This document shows positions 17,751 through 25,390 of a DNA stretch of 64,000 bases, piece by piece. Under the pieces are notes generated by a model. The model did not search any database and was not told the DNA's origin. It was given only the letters and a program-made list of their open reading frames with translations. Every line of letters begins with the position of its first letter. The first letter of the stretch is position 1. The position numbers and the translations under genes were made by a program. The stretch covers positions 36,023 to 100,022 of the forward strand of contig CAINOE010000022.1 in NCBI GenBank assembly GCA_903851415.1, in the 5' to 3' direction. This stretch comes from an uncultured Rhodopila sp. GTDB lineage: Bacteria; Pseudomonadota; Alphaproteobacteria; Acetobacterales; Acetobacteraceae.

Positions 17751-19439
17751 ATGCCCACCACCACCGTCGCCCGGCTGCTGGCCGACAGCCTCGAAGCCCA
17801 TGACGTCGATCAGATCTTCTGCGTGCCCGGCGAAAGCTATGTCGGCCTGACCAGCGTGCTGGCCGAGCGCAACACCATCCGCCTGATCGTCTGCCGGCAC
17901 GAGGGCGGCGCCGGCTTCATGGCGGTCGCCGACGGGCGGCTGCGCTCCCGCGCCGGAGTCTGCATGGTCTCGCGCGGCCCGGGCCTGTCGAACGCGATGG
18001 TGTCGCTGCACTCGGCGTTCCACGACGCCACGCCGATGGTGATGCTGGTGGGCCAGGTGGAGCGGGCGGATTTCGGGCGGTTGGCGTTGCAGGAGCAGAA
18101 CTACTCACGCCTGCTGTGCGACATCACCAAAAGCGTCATTGAGGTGAACCAGCCGGAGCAGGCCTCCGAAGCCATCGCCCGTGCCTTCCATATCGCGGAA
18201 AGCGGCACGCCCGGCCCGGTCGCGGTGATCCTGCCGGAGGACATTTTCGACGAGCCCACCGATGCCGAGCTGAACCCGCCCAGGCCGCGCGTCGTCGCCG
18301 GCCCGTGCACGCAGGATCTGCGACGCCTGGCGGAGGTGCTGGCACAGGCCGAACGGCCGCTGATCCTGGCGGGCGGCGCCTTGCTGGCGGACAGCCTGTA
18401 TGACCCCGATGTCTACGCCGATCTGCGGCGGTTGTCGGAGGAATGGGTGCTGCCGGTAAGCCCGACTCACCGCCGGCCGCAGTTGTTCGACTCGCACCAT
18501 CCCAACTACGGCGGCTACATGGGCATCCGCGTCCCGCCCGCCTTGATCGGCGAAATGAAAAAAGCCGATATGGTCGTGGCGCTGGGGGAACGGCTGACCG
18601 ATACGGTGAGCCAATCGTATACATTCCCAGCCGCGCCGCAACCGCAGGTTCCGCTGGTTCATATCTGGCCCGATCCGAATGAAGTCGGCCGCGTTTGGCG
18701 CCCCGATCTCGGAATACCCTGCGATCCCTACGAGGTAATAAAGGGACTGCTGGCGCTGGAGCCCCCGGCCGATGCGGCGAAGCGGCGCGGCTGGGTCGAC
18801 GGTCTGCACAAGATCCATTTGTCGCTGATGGAGAAAACCCGGGAGCCGGCGGAGGACGGGGTCAATTTCGCCGCCGTGGTCTGCGAGATCGACAAGCACC
18901 TGGCTGATGATGCGGTGGTGACGTCGGATGCCGGCAATTTCGGGTCGTTTCTTCACAGGTATATCCGCTTCCGGCCCGGGCAGGTGTTCCTGTCATCGGT
19001 CGTCGGCGCCATGGGGTCGGGCATGCCGATGGCGGTTGCGGGCGCGTTGCGGCGCCCCGGCAGGCAGGTCGTTGCGTTCATGGGCGACGGCGGCGCGCTG
19101 ATGATGGGCAATGAGATCGCCACCGCCTGCCAATACGGCGTGGCGCCGATCGTGATCATCTCCGACAACGCGATGTACGGCACGATCGGGATGCATTCGT
19201 ATGTGCGCTACCCCGACCGCAAGTTCATGCAGGCAACCCGCCTGACCAACCCCGATTTCGCCGCCTGGGGGCGGTCGTTCGGCGCGGAGGGAATTACGAT
19301 CCGGGAGGAGACCGAGGTGGCGGATGGGATCGCCCGGGCATTCGCGGTGAAGACCAGGCCGGTGGTGGTGCACTGCCTGACCTCGGCGGTGCAGATGAGC
19401 GCCTGGCGGCGGTTCGAGGCTGATGGGCCGCTGCCCTGA
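17751..19439 (+). CDS. Thiamine pyrophosphate-dependent enzyme (acetolactate synthase-like)
   Basis: A 562-residue ThDP enzyme of the acetohydroxyacid synthase/benzoylformate decarboxylase superfamily. The Pyr domain carries the activating Glu in RHEGGAGFMA (near residue 50), the central domain is Rossmann-like, and the PP domain has the cofactor motif GDGGALM...SDNAMYGT (about 440-475). The reaction cannot be fixed: it could be an acetolactate synthase, an oxalyl-CoA-decarboxylase-like or another 2-oxoacid enzyme. No regulatory ilvN-type subunit is next to it, which argues against the biosynthetic AHAS. A hairpin overlapping the stop codon may end the transcript. Confidence 0.85.
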   Translation: MPTTTVARLLADSLEAHDVDQIFCVPGESYVGLTSVLAERNTIRLIVCRHEGGAGFMAVADGRLRSRAGVCMVSRGPGLSNAMVSLHSAFHDATPMVMLVGQVERADFGRLALQEQNYSRLLCDITKSVIEVNQPEQASEAIARAFHIAESGTPGPVAVILPEDIFDEPTDAELNPPRPRVVAGPCTQDLRRLAEVLAQAERPLILAGGALLADSLYDPDVYADLRRLSEEWVLPVSPTHRRPQLFDSHHPNYGGYMGIRVPPALIGEMKKADMVVALGERLTDTVSQSYTFPAAPQPQVPLVHIWPDPNEVGRVWRPDLGIPCDPYEVIKGLLALEPPADAAKRRGWVDGLHKIHLSLMEKTREPAEDGVNFAAVVCEIDKHLADDAVVTSDAGNFGSFLHRYIRFRPGQVFLSSVVGAMGSGMPMAVAGALRRPGRQVVAFMGDGGALMMGNEIATACQYGVAPIVIISDNAMYGTIGMHSYVRYPDRKFMQATRLTNPDFAAWGRSFGAEGITIREETEVADGIARAFAVKTRPVVVHCLTSAVQMSAWRRFEADGPLP

Positions 19440-19479
19440 CGCAGCATCGAAACCCCGCCGGGTCCAAGGGGCTGCGTCA
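19437..19479 (+). terminator. Hairpin overlapping the stop of the ThDP gene
   Basis: TGACGCAG at 19437-19444 pairs perfectly with CTGCGTCA at 19472-19479, and an inner CCCC/GGGG pair extends the stem. It begins at the TGA stop codon. No U-tract follows, so it may be a weak or Rho-assisted terminator or an mRNA-stabilising stem. Confidence 0.4.
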
Positions 19480-19553
19480 CGGCAGGAAATCGCGGACGTT
19501 TTAGCTCGCGCCGGGGCGGCGGGGACGCCATATTCGCCGCGAAGGAGCCGCTT

Positions 19554-19730
19554 ATGCTGAAGATCGAAGTTGAGCAAGAAGACGATGGCCGCTGGATCGG
19601 CGAAGCAACAGCGCTACCGGGCGTGCTGGCATACGGAAGTACCGAAGCTGAGGCCCGTTCTCGCGTCGCTGCACTGGCTTTGCGCGTCATAGCGGACCGG
19701 ATTGAGCACGGTGAGCCATTGGCGCCGTAA
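19554..19730 (+). CDS. Small HicB-like antitoxin-fold protein (orphan)
   Basis: A 58-residue protein beginning MLKIEVEQEDDGRW and containing EATALPGVLAYGSTEAEA, the partial RNase-H-like fold of the HicB family (an 'E.DGrWiaE...lPGv.ayG.T..EA' pattern). The ATG is preceded by AAGGAG with a good spacer. HicB antitoxins normally have a C-terminal DNA-binding domain and an adjacent hicA toxin. Here both are missing: the protein ends soon after the fold and no HicA-like gene lies on either side. It may be a solitary HicB-type protein or the remnant of a module. Confidence 0.65.
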   Translation: MLKIEVEQEDDGRWIGEATALPGVLAYGSTEAEARSRVAALALRVIADRIEHGEPLAP

Positions 19731-19828
19731 GTTGACGCCGCCCCGCAGGTCCGCCCCGTCCCGCCATGGACTCGCGCTCCTCGGCGCGTATCATGCGGCA
19801 AACGCCGTTAGCAGGGAGAGACCACAGG

Positions 19829-20722
19829 ATGAACGACACATCAGTGATCGCGCCGTCCTTCGACCGCACCAAAGAAGACCTCGGCAACATCGTCGAACTC
19901 GGCCATGTCAACGTGCGCGTGCCCGACCAGAGCAAGGCGATCGCCTTCTACATCATGGGCCTCGGCCTGACCCGCGACCCGTACCTGATGACCGGCCTGG
20001 AGAACATGTGGGTCAACGCTGGCCGCGGCCAGTTCCACCTGCCGGCGGGCAAGGGCGAAGTCGTCCGCGGCACCATCGCGCTGGTGATCCCGGACCGGGA
20101 AGCCCTGCTGCGCCGATTGCACAACGCGCAGAAATACCTGGACGGGACGAAATTCAGTTTCCGCGAAGCCGGCGACGCGGTCGAAACGACTTGCCCCTGG
20201 GGCAACCGCATCCGCGTCCACACCCCCGACCCGGCCCGGTTCGGCCCGATGCGCCTCGGCATGCCCTATGTCGAGTTCGACATTCCCGCCGGCACCGGCC
20301 TCGCCGCCATCGCCCGGTTTTACGTGGAAATCCTTGGCGGCATCGCCGGGGTGGCCTCCGACGAGCGCGGTCCCTACGCCCGGGTCAGCACCTCCGCCGA
20401 AAGCCAGGTCACGTTCCGCGAAACGACCGCCCCGATGCCGGAGTACGATGGACACCACATCCAGATCACCCTTGCCGACTTCTCCGGCCCGCACAGGAAG
20501 TTGCTGGAGCGCGGGCTGATCAGCGAGGAAAGCGACCAGCACCAGTATCGGTTCCTCGACATCGTCGATGTGGACAGCAACCGGCCGCTGTTCCGGGTCG
20601 AGCACGAAACCCGCAGCATGCGGCATCCGATGTTCGGCCGCACCTACATCAACCGCAATCCCGACATGACCAACCGCAACTTCGTCCCCGGCTACGAAGT
20701 CGGCCTCTGGGCGCTGAACTGA
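19829..20722 (+). CDS. VOC (glyoxalase/dioxygenase superfamily) protein
   Basis: A 297-residue protein with two vicinal-oxygen-chelate modules: LGHVNVRVPDQSKAIAFY near the N-terminus and MPYVEFDIPAGTGLAAIARFY in the middle, then a HHIQITL strand carrying likely metal ligands. The start MNDTSVIAP is chosen over a longer frame because GGGAGAG precedes it and the upstream residues are not protein-like. The substrate is unknown. It precedes a frameshifted hydratase-like gene and a thioesterase on the same strand, suggesting a small catabolic cluster. Confidence 0.8.
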   Translation: MNDTSVIAPSFDRTKEDLGNIVELGHVNVRVPDQSKAIAFYIMGLGLTRDPYLMTGLENMWVNAGRGQFHLPAGKGEVVRGTIALVIPDREALLRRLHNAQKYLDGTKFSFREAGDAVETTCPWGNRIRVHTPDPARFGPMRLGMPYVEFDIPAGTGLAAIARFYVEILGGIAGVASDERGPYARVSTSAESQVTFRETTAPMPEYDGHHIQITLADFSGPHRKLLERGLISEESDQHQYRFLDIVDVDSNRPLFRVEHETRSMRHPMFGRTYINRNPDMTNRNFVPGYEVGLWALN

Positions 20723-20723
20723 C

Positions 20724-21025
20724 ATGCCGATCGCGCCGTATCGCGTTTGCGCCTTCGAAACGGCCAAGGCGTCGGAAAACAAGATCCACGACGACGCCAC
20801 CGCGCAACGCTTCGGCTTCAGGGGCGGCTTCGTCGGCGGCGTGAATGTCTACGCCGATATGTCGCACCAGCCGGTGCAGCGCTGGGGCCGCGCCTGGCTG
20901 GAGCGCGGCGCCGGCGAGGCGCGTTTCGCCAGACCGGTACCGATCGCACCATCGGCCTGCGGCTCAGCACCGAGCAGGAACGCGAGGGCCTCGATATCGT
21001 GCTGCACGGCGAGCAGGTGTTCTGA
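20724..21025 (+). pseudogene. Frameshifted, truncated hydratase-like gene
   Basis: The N-terminal 70 residues (from MPIAPYRVCAFETA, with SENKIHDD and GFRGGFVGGV) read well to RFARPV near 20940. The sensible continuation, DRTIGLRLSTEQEREGLDI, then lies in another frame and stops at 21025. Losing one base in gtac/cgat at about 20940 explains the break. I think the intact relatives are longer hot-dog-type proteins, so the 3' part is also missing. The family call is tentative. It sits 1 bp after the VOC gene, as in an operon. Confidence 0.5.
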
Positions 21026-21084
21026 ACGACGCACCCCGGGGCAGCTTGACCGGGCCAGGCATCCCCAACAAGCTGCCTGCCGCC

Positions 21085-21558
21085 ATGAGCAGACCTGTCA
21101 TCGAAATGGACGCCGTCGTCCGGCCGGAGTGGATCGACTCCAACGGACACCTCAACCTGGCCTATTACGTGGTCGTCTTCGACCTCGCCACCGATGCGTT
21201 CTACACCGCGCTGGGCATCGGCGATGCCTATCGCGACGCCACCGGCTTTTCCTGTTTCACCGCCGAGACGCACACGCTGTATGAACGCGAGGTGCATCTC
21301 GGCGACAAGCTGCTGGTGCGTGCCTGGCTGCTGGGCGCCGATACCAAGCGGGTGCATTATTTTCACGAAATGTTCCACGTCGAAAGCGGGGAACGGTCCG
21401 CCGCGCAGGAGCTGATGGCCTTGCACATCGACATGAGCATCCGCCGCACCGCTCCATTCCCGGCCGAGCGCCGCGCCGCCCTGCGCCGGGCGGTGCAGGA
21501 CTACGCGCCGGCGGCGCCGCCGAAAGGCGCGGGGCGGACGATCGCAATGCCCGGGTGA
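21085..21558 (+). CDS. Acyl-CoA thioesterase, 4HBT hot-dog family
   Basis: A 157-residue single hot-dog protein. The N-terminal strand-helix reads DSNGHLNLAYYVVVFD, matching the 4-hydroxybenzoyl-CoA thioesterase signature D..GH.N...Y, with the Asp as likely catalytic residue. Family members hydrolyse acyl-CoA thioesters as tetramers in the cytoplasm; the acyl group is unknown. The ATG at 21085 is preferred because the reading frame upstream is the shadow of the broken gene before it. Confidence 0.82.
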   Translation: MSRPVIEMDAVVRPEWIDSNGHLNLAYYVVVFDLATDAFYTALGIGDAYRDATGFSCFTAETHTLYEREVHLGDKLLVRAWLLGADTKRVHYFHEMFHVESGERSAAQELMALHIDMSIRRTAPFPAERRAALRRAVQDYAPAAPPKGAGRTIAMPG

Positions 21559-21570
21559 TCGCGCCGCGCG

Positions 21571-22230
21571 ATGCATCGTCTGTCCGTCGTCATCCCCGCG
21601 CTGAATGCCGGGACCCTGCTGTCCGGGACGCTGGCCGTTATCGGCCGCGGCCTGGAGATCATCGTGGTGGATGGCGGCAGCGCCGACAGGACGTGCGAGG
21701 TCGCAGCCGAGGCGGGTGCCCGCGTGCTGGCTGCGCCGCGGGGACGAGGCAGCCAGATCGCCGCCGGCATCGCCGCCGCGACCGGTCCCTGGCTGTTGAT
21801 CCTGCACGCCGACACGCGCCCGGGTGATGGCTGGCGGCAGGCTGTCGCGGCTCACATGGCGACTCCGGACCGCGCCGGCTATTTCCGCTTCGCGCTCGAC
21901 AGTCCCGCGGCACCCGCCCGCCGGCTGGAGCGGATCGTCGCCTGGCGCTGCCGGGTGTTCGGTCTGCCCTATGGCGACCAGGGGCTGCTGATCCATCGCG
22001 ATCTGTTGCGCGCTGTTGGCGGGGTGAAGAAGCTGCCGCTGATGGAGGACGTCGATCTGGTCCGCCGCCTCGGCCGCGGCCGGCTGCGCTTGCTGGCCGC
22101 GGACGCGGTGACGTCGGCCGCGCGCTGGGAGCGGGAGGGATACCTGCGCCGATCGGCTCGCAATCTGGTCTGCCTGGCGCTCTGGTTTGCCGGCGTGCCG
22201 CCGCGGGTCATCCGGCGGCTGTACGCATGA
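21571..22230 (+). CDS. TIGR04283-type family 2 glycosyltransferase
   Basis: A 219-residue GT-A glycosyltransferase with LSVVIPALNA at the N-terminus, IVVDGGSADRT (nucleotide-binding Asp), LHADTRP (the DxD-like metal site) and LPLMEDVDLVRRL (the acceptor-site ED). These match the TIGR04283 group, which is commonly coupled to a TIGR04282 partner, as here: the stop overlaps the next start in ATGA. The pair has been annotated as arsenosugar-related in some genomes, but no arsM-like gene is visible, so the product sugar is unknown. Confidence 0.85.
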   Translation: MHRLSVVIPALNAGTLLSGTLAVIGRGLEIIVVDGGSADRTCEVAAEAGARVLAAPRGRGSQIAAGIAAATGPWLLILHADTRPGDGWRQAVAAHMATPDRAGYFRFALDSPAAPARRLERIVAWRCRVFGLPYGDQGLLIHRDLLRAVGGVKKLPLMEDVDLVRRLGRGRLRLLAADAVTSAARWEREGYLRRSARNLVCLALWFAGVPPRVIRRLYA

Positions 22231-22850
22231 GGGATACCGTCGTCGTCTTCGCCCGGGCGCCGCGGCTGGGCACGGTCAAGCGCCGCCTGGCGCGGGATAT
22301 CGGCGACCGCGCGGCGTTGCGGTTCCACGCCGCGACGCTGGGTTCGTTGCTGCGCAGGCTGCTGGCGTGCCGGCGTTTCGACGTCGTGCTGGCCATGACC
22401 CCGGATCGCGCGCGCTTCCGCTTGCCGGCGGGCGCGCGGCGCATCCCGCAGGGGCGTGGCGACCTCGGCGCCCGGATGGCCGGGGCGCTGCGGCGGTTTC
22501 GGCGCGTCGCGCTGCTGGGCTGCGATATCCCCGAAGCCGGCGCCGCCGATGTCCGCGCGGCGTTCCGGCTGCTCGGTTCGGCCGATGCGGTGTTCGGTCC
22601 GGCGGAAGACGGCGGGTATTGGCTGATCGCGCTGGGGCCCCGGCGCCCGTCGGACCTGTTCGGCGCTTCCCGCTGGTCGACGGAGCATGCGCTGGCCGAC
22701 ACGCTGCGGCAGTTCGCGCATCGCCGCGTGGCGTTCATCCGCCGGTTGGCGGATGTCGATACGGCGGCCGACTATGGACGGTCACGCGGTCTCGCACATC
22801 CGGCGCAGCCGATCCGGGTGGCGCAGCGTGATATAGCCGCGGTCGAGTGA
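22227..22850 (+). CDS. TIGR04282/DUF2064 glycosyltransferase-like protein
   Basis: A 207-residue nucleotidyl/glycosyltransferase-like protein: VVFARAPRLGTVKRRLA (the family's FaKaP..G..KTRL motif), ALLGCDIPE (metal-binding Asp) and GPAEDGGYWLIAL. It overlaps the preceding glycosyltransferase by 4 bp (ATGA), so translation is probably coupled. Its 3' end runs 69 bp into the convergent crp/fnr gene; the last 20 residues are therefore encoded opposite that regulator's DNA-binding domain. A shorter product cannot be excluded, but there is no earlier stop. Confidence 0.83.
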   Translation: MRDTVVVFARAPRLGTVKRRLARDIGDRAALRFHAATLGSLLRRLLACRRFDVVLAMTPDRARFRLPAGARRIPQGRGDLGARMAGALRRFRRVALLGCDIPEAGAADVRAAFRLLGSADAVFGPAEDGGYWLIALGPRRPSDLFGASRWSTEHALADTLRQFAHRRVAFIRRLADVDTAADYGRSRGLAHPAQPIRVAQRDIAAVE

Positions 22851-23480
22851 CAGCCATCCGGCGTCGCGCCAGACCTGCAGTTGCTTGTTGACGCTTTCCC
22901 GGGTCGAGGCGATGCGCGTGCCGATGTCGCGCTGCGACAGCTTGAACTCGATGCGGATGCCGGCCGGGGTGGTGCTGCCGTGCTCTTCCGCCAGCCGCAG
23001 CAGCAGCCTGGCGAGGCGGCCGGGCAGGTCGAGCATGACGATGTCGCTCAGCGCGTCGCTGGTCTGGCGCAGGCGCTGGCACAGCACCGCCACCATGCGC
23101 ACGATCAGGTCCTGGTTGGCGAGCAGGAACGGCATGAAATGCCGCCGCTCGATCACCAGCAGGTCGCTGTCTTCCGCCGCGGTGGCATCGGCGCTGCGAG
23201 GGCGGCCGTCCAGAAGCGCGATCTCGCCGAACACCTCGCCGGTTCGTATCGTGTTCAGCGTGACTTCCTTGCCGTCCGCCGAACCGGTACTGATCCGCAC
23301 GGAGCCTTTCAGCACCGCCATCATCGATGAGGCGGTGTCGCCCTTCTGGAAAATCATCTGGCCGCGGCGGTAGGAACGTTCCGATCCCATCGTCAGAATC
23401 CGGTCGAGCTCCTCCTGCCGCATCGCGGTGAACAGCATACAGCTCAGCAGCGCGTCTCGTTGCGCGGCACGACTCGGCAT
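22782..23480 (-). CDS. Crp/Fnr family transcriptional regulator
   Basis: A 232-residue regulator with an N-terminal cyclic-nucleotide-binding-like beta barrel (about 15-130, motif GEVFGEIALLDGRPRSA) and a C-terminal winged helix (about 155-225, recognition helix near LSQRDIGTRIASTRESVNKQL). The GEIALL...R-S/T phosphate cassette is well preserved, so a cyclic nucleotide ligand is plausible. The Fnr-type N-terminal cysteine cluster is absent, so it is not an oxygen-sensing FNR. It is divergent from the genes to its right and convergent with the glycosyltransferase pair. Targets are unknown. Confidence 0.9.
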   Translation of the reverse strand: MPSRAAQRDALLSCMLFTAMRQEELDRILTMGSERSYRRGQMIFQKGDTASSMMAVLKGSVRISTGSADGKEVTLNTIRTGEVFGEIALLDGRPRSADATAAEDSDLLVIERRHFMPFLLANQDLIVRMVAVLCQRLRQTSDALSDIVMLDLPGRLARLLLRLAEEHGSTTPAGIRIEFKLSQRDIGTRIASTRESVNKQLQVWRDAGWLSLDRGYITLRHPDRLRRMCETA

Positions 23481-23674
23481 TTTGCCGTAACTCCAACCCG
23501 GATTTTGGCGCCACTATGCACGTCCGGCGGCCGAAGCCATAGTGTTTAACCGGGGCGAGTCTTACCATCGATCGCCGCGACGCCGAACGGGCAGGCGTGA
23601 CCGGCACAGGTCCAGGGTGGCGGCCCGAGGCGGGACGGACACATCCGTCCGGGCGTTCAAGCAGGCGGAGGAAG

Positions 23675-23932
23675 ATGGTCAACCCAATGTGCAAGCCGGA
23701 AACCCTGCCGGCGGAGGCGTTGGAGACAGCGGCAACGATCGCCGCGGCTGCGCCGATTTCGGCGCGGCAGATCAGGCAGTCGGTGAACATGGGCCTGAAC
23801 ACGGATCCGCCGACCGGGCTGATGTTCGAGATCGGAGCCTGCAACCGGAAGGTGCCGGCCGGGGATCGTCGGGAACGCATCGCGGCGTTCGATGCAAAGC
23901 GAAAGCCGATCTTCACGGGAGAACAGGAATGA
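23675..23932 (+). pseudogene. C-terminal remnant of an enoyl-CoA hydratase (crotonase)
   Basis: Eighty-odd codons read like the end of a crotonase-family protein: AEALETAATIAAAAPISARQ, then an RQSVNMGLNTD helix, and the ending DRRERIAAFDAKRKP-x-FTGE, which is characteristic of enoyl-CoA hydratases. The catalytic N-terminal two thirds, with the oxyanion-hole motifs, are missing and not found upstream in any frame. It is a 5'-truncated remnant, probably not functional. The rest of the 548-bp space between the crp/fnr gene and the LysE gene holds nothing else I can support. Confidence 0.6.
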
Positions 23933-24028
23933 AGGCGATTTCAAGCGTGGGACTGATGCGCGCCCTGGCGGCGGTCGCATGGGACCGGAAGACAAGGAAG
24001 CCATCGCGATGCGCGAGGTGACTGCGAA

Positions 24029-24661
24029 GTGACATTCGGGCTGCTGATGGCCTCGGCTTTGGCCGGCGCCGCCTATACTTTGGCGCCGGGGCCAGCGTTC
24101 CTCGCACTGCTGGGCATCGGTGCCAGCCGCGGGCGGCGGGCGGGAGCTCTGTTTCTGGGCGGTCATTTCTGTGGCGATGTTCTCTGGGCGTCTCTGTCCC
24201 TGACCGCAATCATCGGCGCCCGGGAGATCGGCACGCTCATTTTCGACGTTCTCGGCTTGATTTGCGGGTCTTATTTGTGCTGGCTGGGGGTGCGTTCGGC
24301 CACCGCAAGGCGGGATGCTGACGGAGCAGTAACGACAGAGCCGCGGCGTCCGCTGCTGCGCGGGCTGGCGTTCGGGCTGTCGAACCCGAAGGCGTATCCC
24401 GTGGCAGTGGCGATGTTCACCGCGCTGCTCGCCCGTTACGCCAGCGCTTTGGACTGGCGCGCGTTCGCGCCGCTGCTGGCGGCGGCCTGCGCCGGGTTCG
24501 TTGCCGCGGACGTCGTCCTGGTCTCGGTGATAGGGGCGGGCGTGGTGCGTCGGTTCTACCGGCGGCACGCGTTATGGGTGACGCGCGTGTCGGGCGTGCT
24601 GTTCGTGGGGTTCGGCCTGCACGCCATCGCCACGGCGGGGCCGGGGGTGTGGAGAGGTTGA
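24029..24661 (+). CDS. LysE/RhtB family exporter
   Basis: A 210-residue inner-membrane protein with about six hydrophobic segments. It shows the LysE-family signature near the N-terminus (TLAPGPAFLALLGIGASRGRRAG) and the mid-protein GLAFGLSNPKA motif (family consensus G...nl.NPK). Members export amino acids such as lysine, homoserine or threonine, driven by the proton gradient; the substrate here is not predictable. The start is a GTG at 24029. It faces the GST gene, with a hairpin between them. Confidence 0.87.
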   Translation: MTFGLLMASALAGAAYTLAPGPAFLALLGIGASRGRRAGALFLGGHFCGDVLWASLSLTAIIGAREIGTLIFDVLGLICGSYLCWLGVRSATARRDADGAVTTEPRRPLLRGLAFGLSNPKAYPVAVAMFTALLARYASALDWRAFAPLLAAACAGFVAADVVLVSVIGAGVVRRFYRRHALWVTRVSGVLFVGFGLHAIATAGPGVWRG

Positions 24662-24686
24662 GCACGGTGCGCCCGTCCCCACGATC

Positions 24687-24715
24687 GTCATGGCCCGGAC
24701 AAGTCCGGCTATGAC
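24687..24715. repeat. Short palindrome related to the MITE core
   Basis: GTCAT and ATGAC flank the arms CCGGAC and GTCCGG with a two-base loop. It lies between two convergent genes and resembles a collapsed version of the palindromic core of the TIR element. It could act as a bidirectional terminator. Confidence 0.5.
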
Positions 24716-24727
24716 GAAGGCTGCAAA

Positions 24728-25390
24728 TCAAGCCAGCTTCTCATAGTCCTCCACCAGCCACGCCTCCGGCTCGGCCGCCGCGCCGTCATACCATTCCGCA
24801 ACCAAGGGATGTCCGCGCACCGCCGCGCAAAAGGCCGCCGTCGCCGGCGACCCCGCCACGCCCCAGCCCAAAAAACGGGCCACCACCGGCGCGAACATCG
24901 CATCCGCCGCACCGAACGGCGCACCGAACAGAAACGGCCCGCCGCCCCCGAACCGCGCCCGGGTATCCGCCCACAAAGACTCGATCCGGGCGATGTCCTT
25001 CAACGCCCCGGGCGTCCGCCCAAGCCCGGAGAAATCCCGCCCCAGATTCATCCACATGGCGGAACGCAGCTCGCGAAACCCGGCATGCATCTCCGCCGCG
25101 ATCGAGCGCGCATGCGCCCGGGCAACGCGATCCTCCGGCCACAGCGCCGGCCGAAGTTCCCCGCAGTAATCGCAGATCGCCAGCGACTCCCACACCCGCG
25201 CCCCGTTGTGCTCAAGAAACGGCACCAGCCCGTTCGGCGACACCGCGGCAATCGCCCGGGTCGGCCCCGGGCGTTCGAACGGGATCACCCGCACCTCGAC
25301 ATCCAATTCCGCCAGCCGGACCGCCAGCCAGCCGCGCATCGACCAGGACGAATAGCGCTTGTTGCCGATGTAAAGAACGCCCTCAGACAT
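24728..25390 (-). CDS. Glutathione S-transferase family protein
   Basis: A 220-residue protein. The N-terminal thioredoxin-like domain (about 1-80) has LYIGNKRYSSWSMRGWLA, with the likely catalytic Ser cluster, and the cis-Pro segment NGLVPFL, then a helical C-terminal domain with FGAADAMFAPV. It is close to the YfcF-type GSTs. The substrate is unknown. The ATG at 25390 overlaps the stop of the upstream dehydrogenase by 8 bp, so the two are translationally coupled; four extra in-frame codons upstream are disfavoured by that spacing. Confidence 0.87.
   Translation of the reverse strand: MSEGVLYIGNKRYSSWSMRGWLAVRLAELDVEVRVIPFERPGPTRAIAAVSPNGLVPFLEHNGARVWESLAICDYCGELRPALWPEDRVARAHARSIAAEMHAGFRELRSAMWMNLGRDFSGLGRTPGALKDIARIESLWADTRARFGGGGPFLFGAPFGAADAMFAPVVARFLGWGVAGSPATAAFCAAVRGHPLVAEWYDGAAAEPEAWLVEDYEKLA

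Noticed and set aside
17751..19439. Naming the ThDP enzyme ilvB
   Set aside because: No ilvN or other branched-chain gene is adjacent, and ThDP subfamilies cannot be separated reliably by eye.
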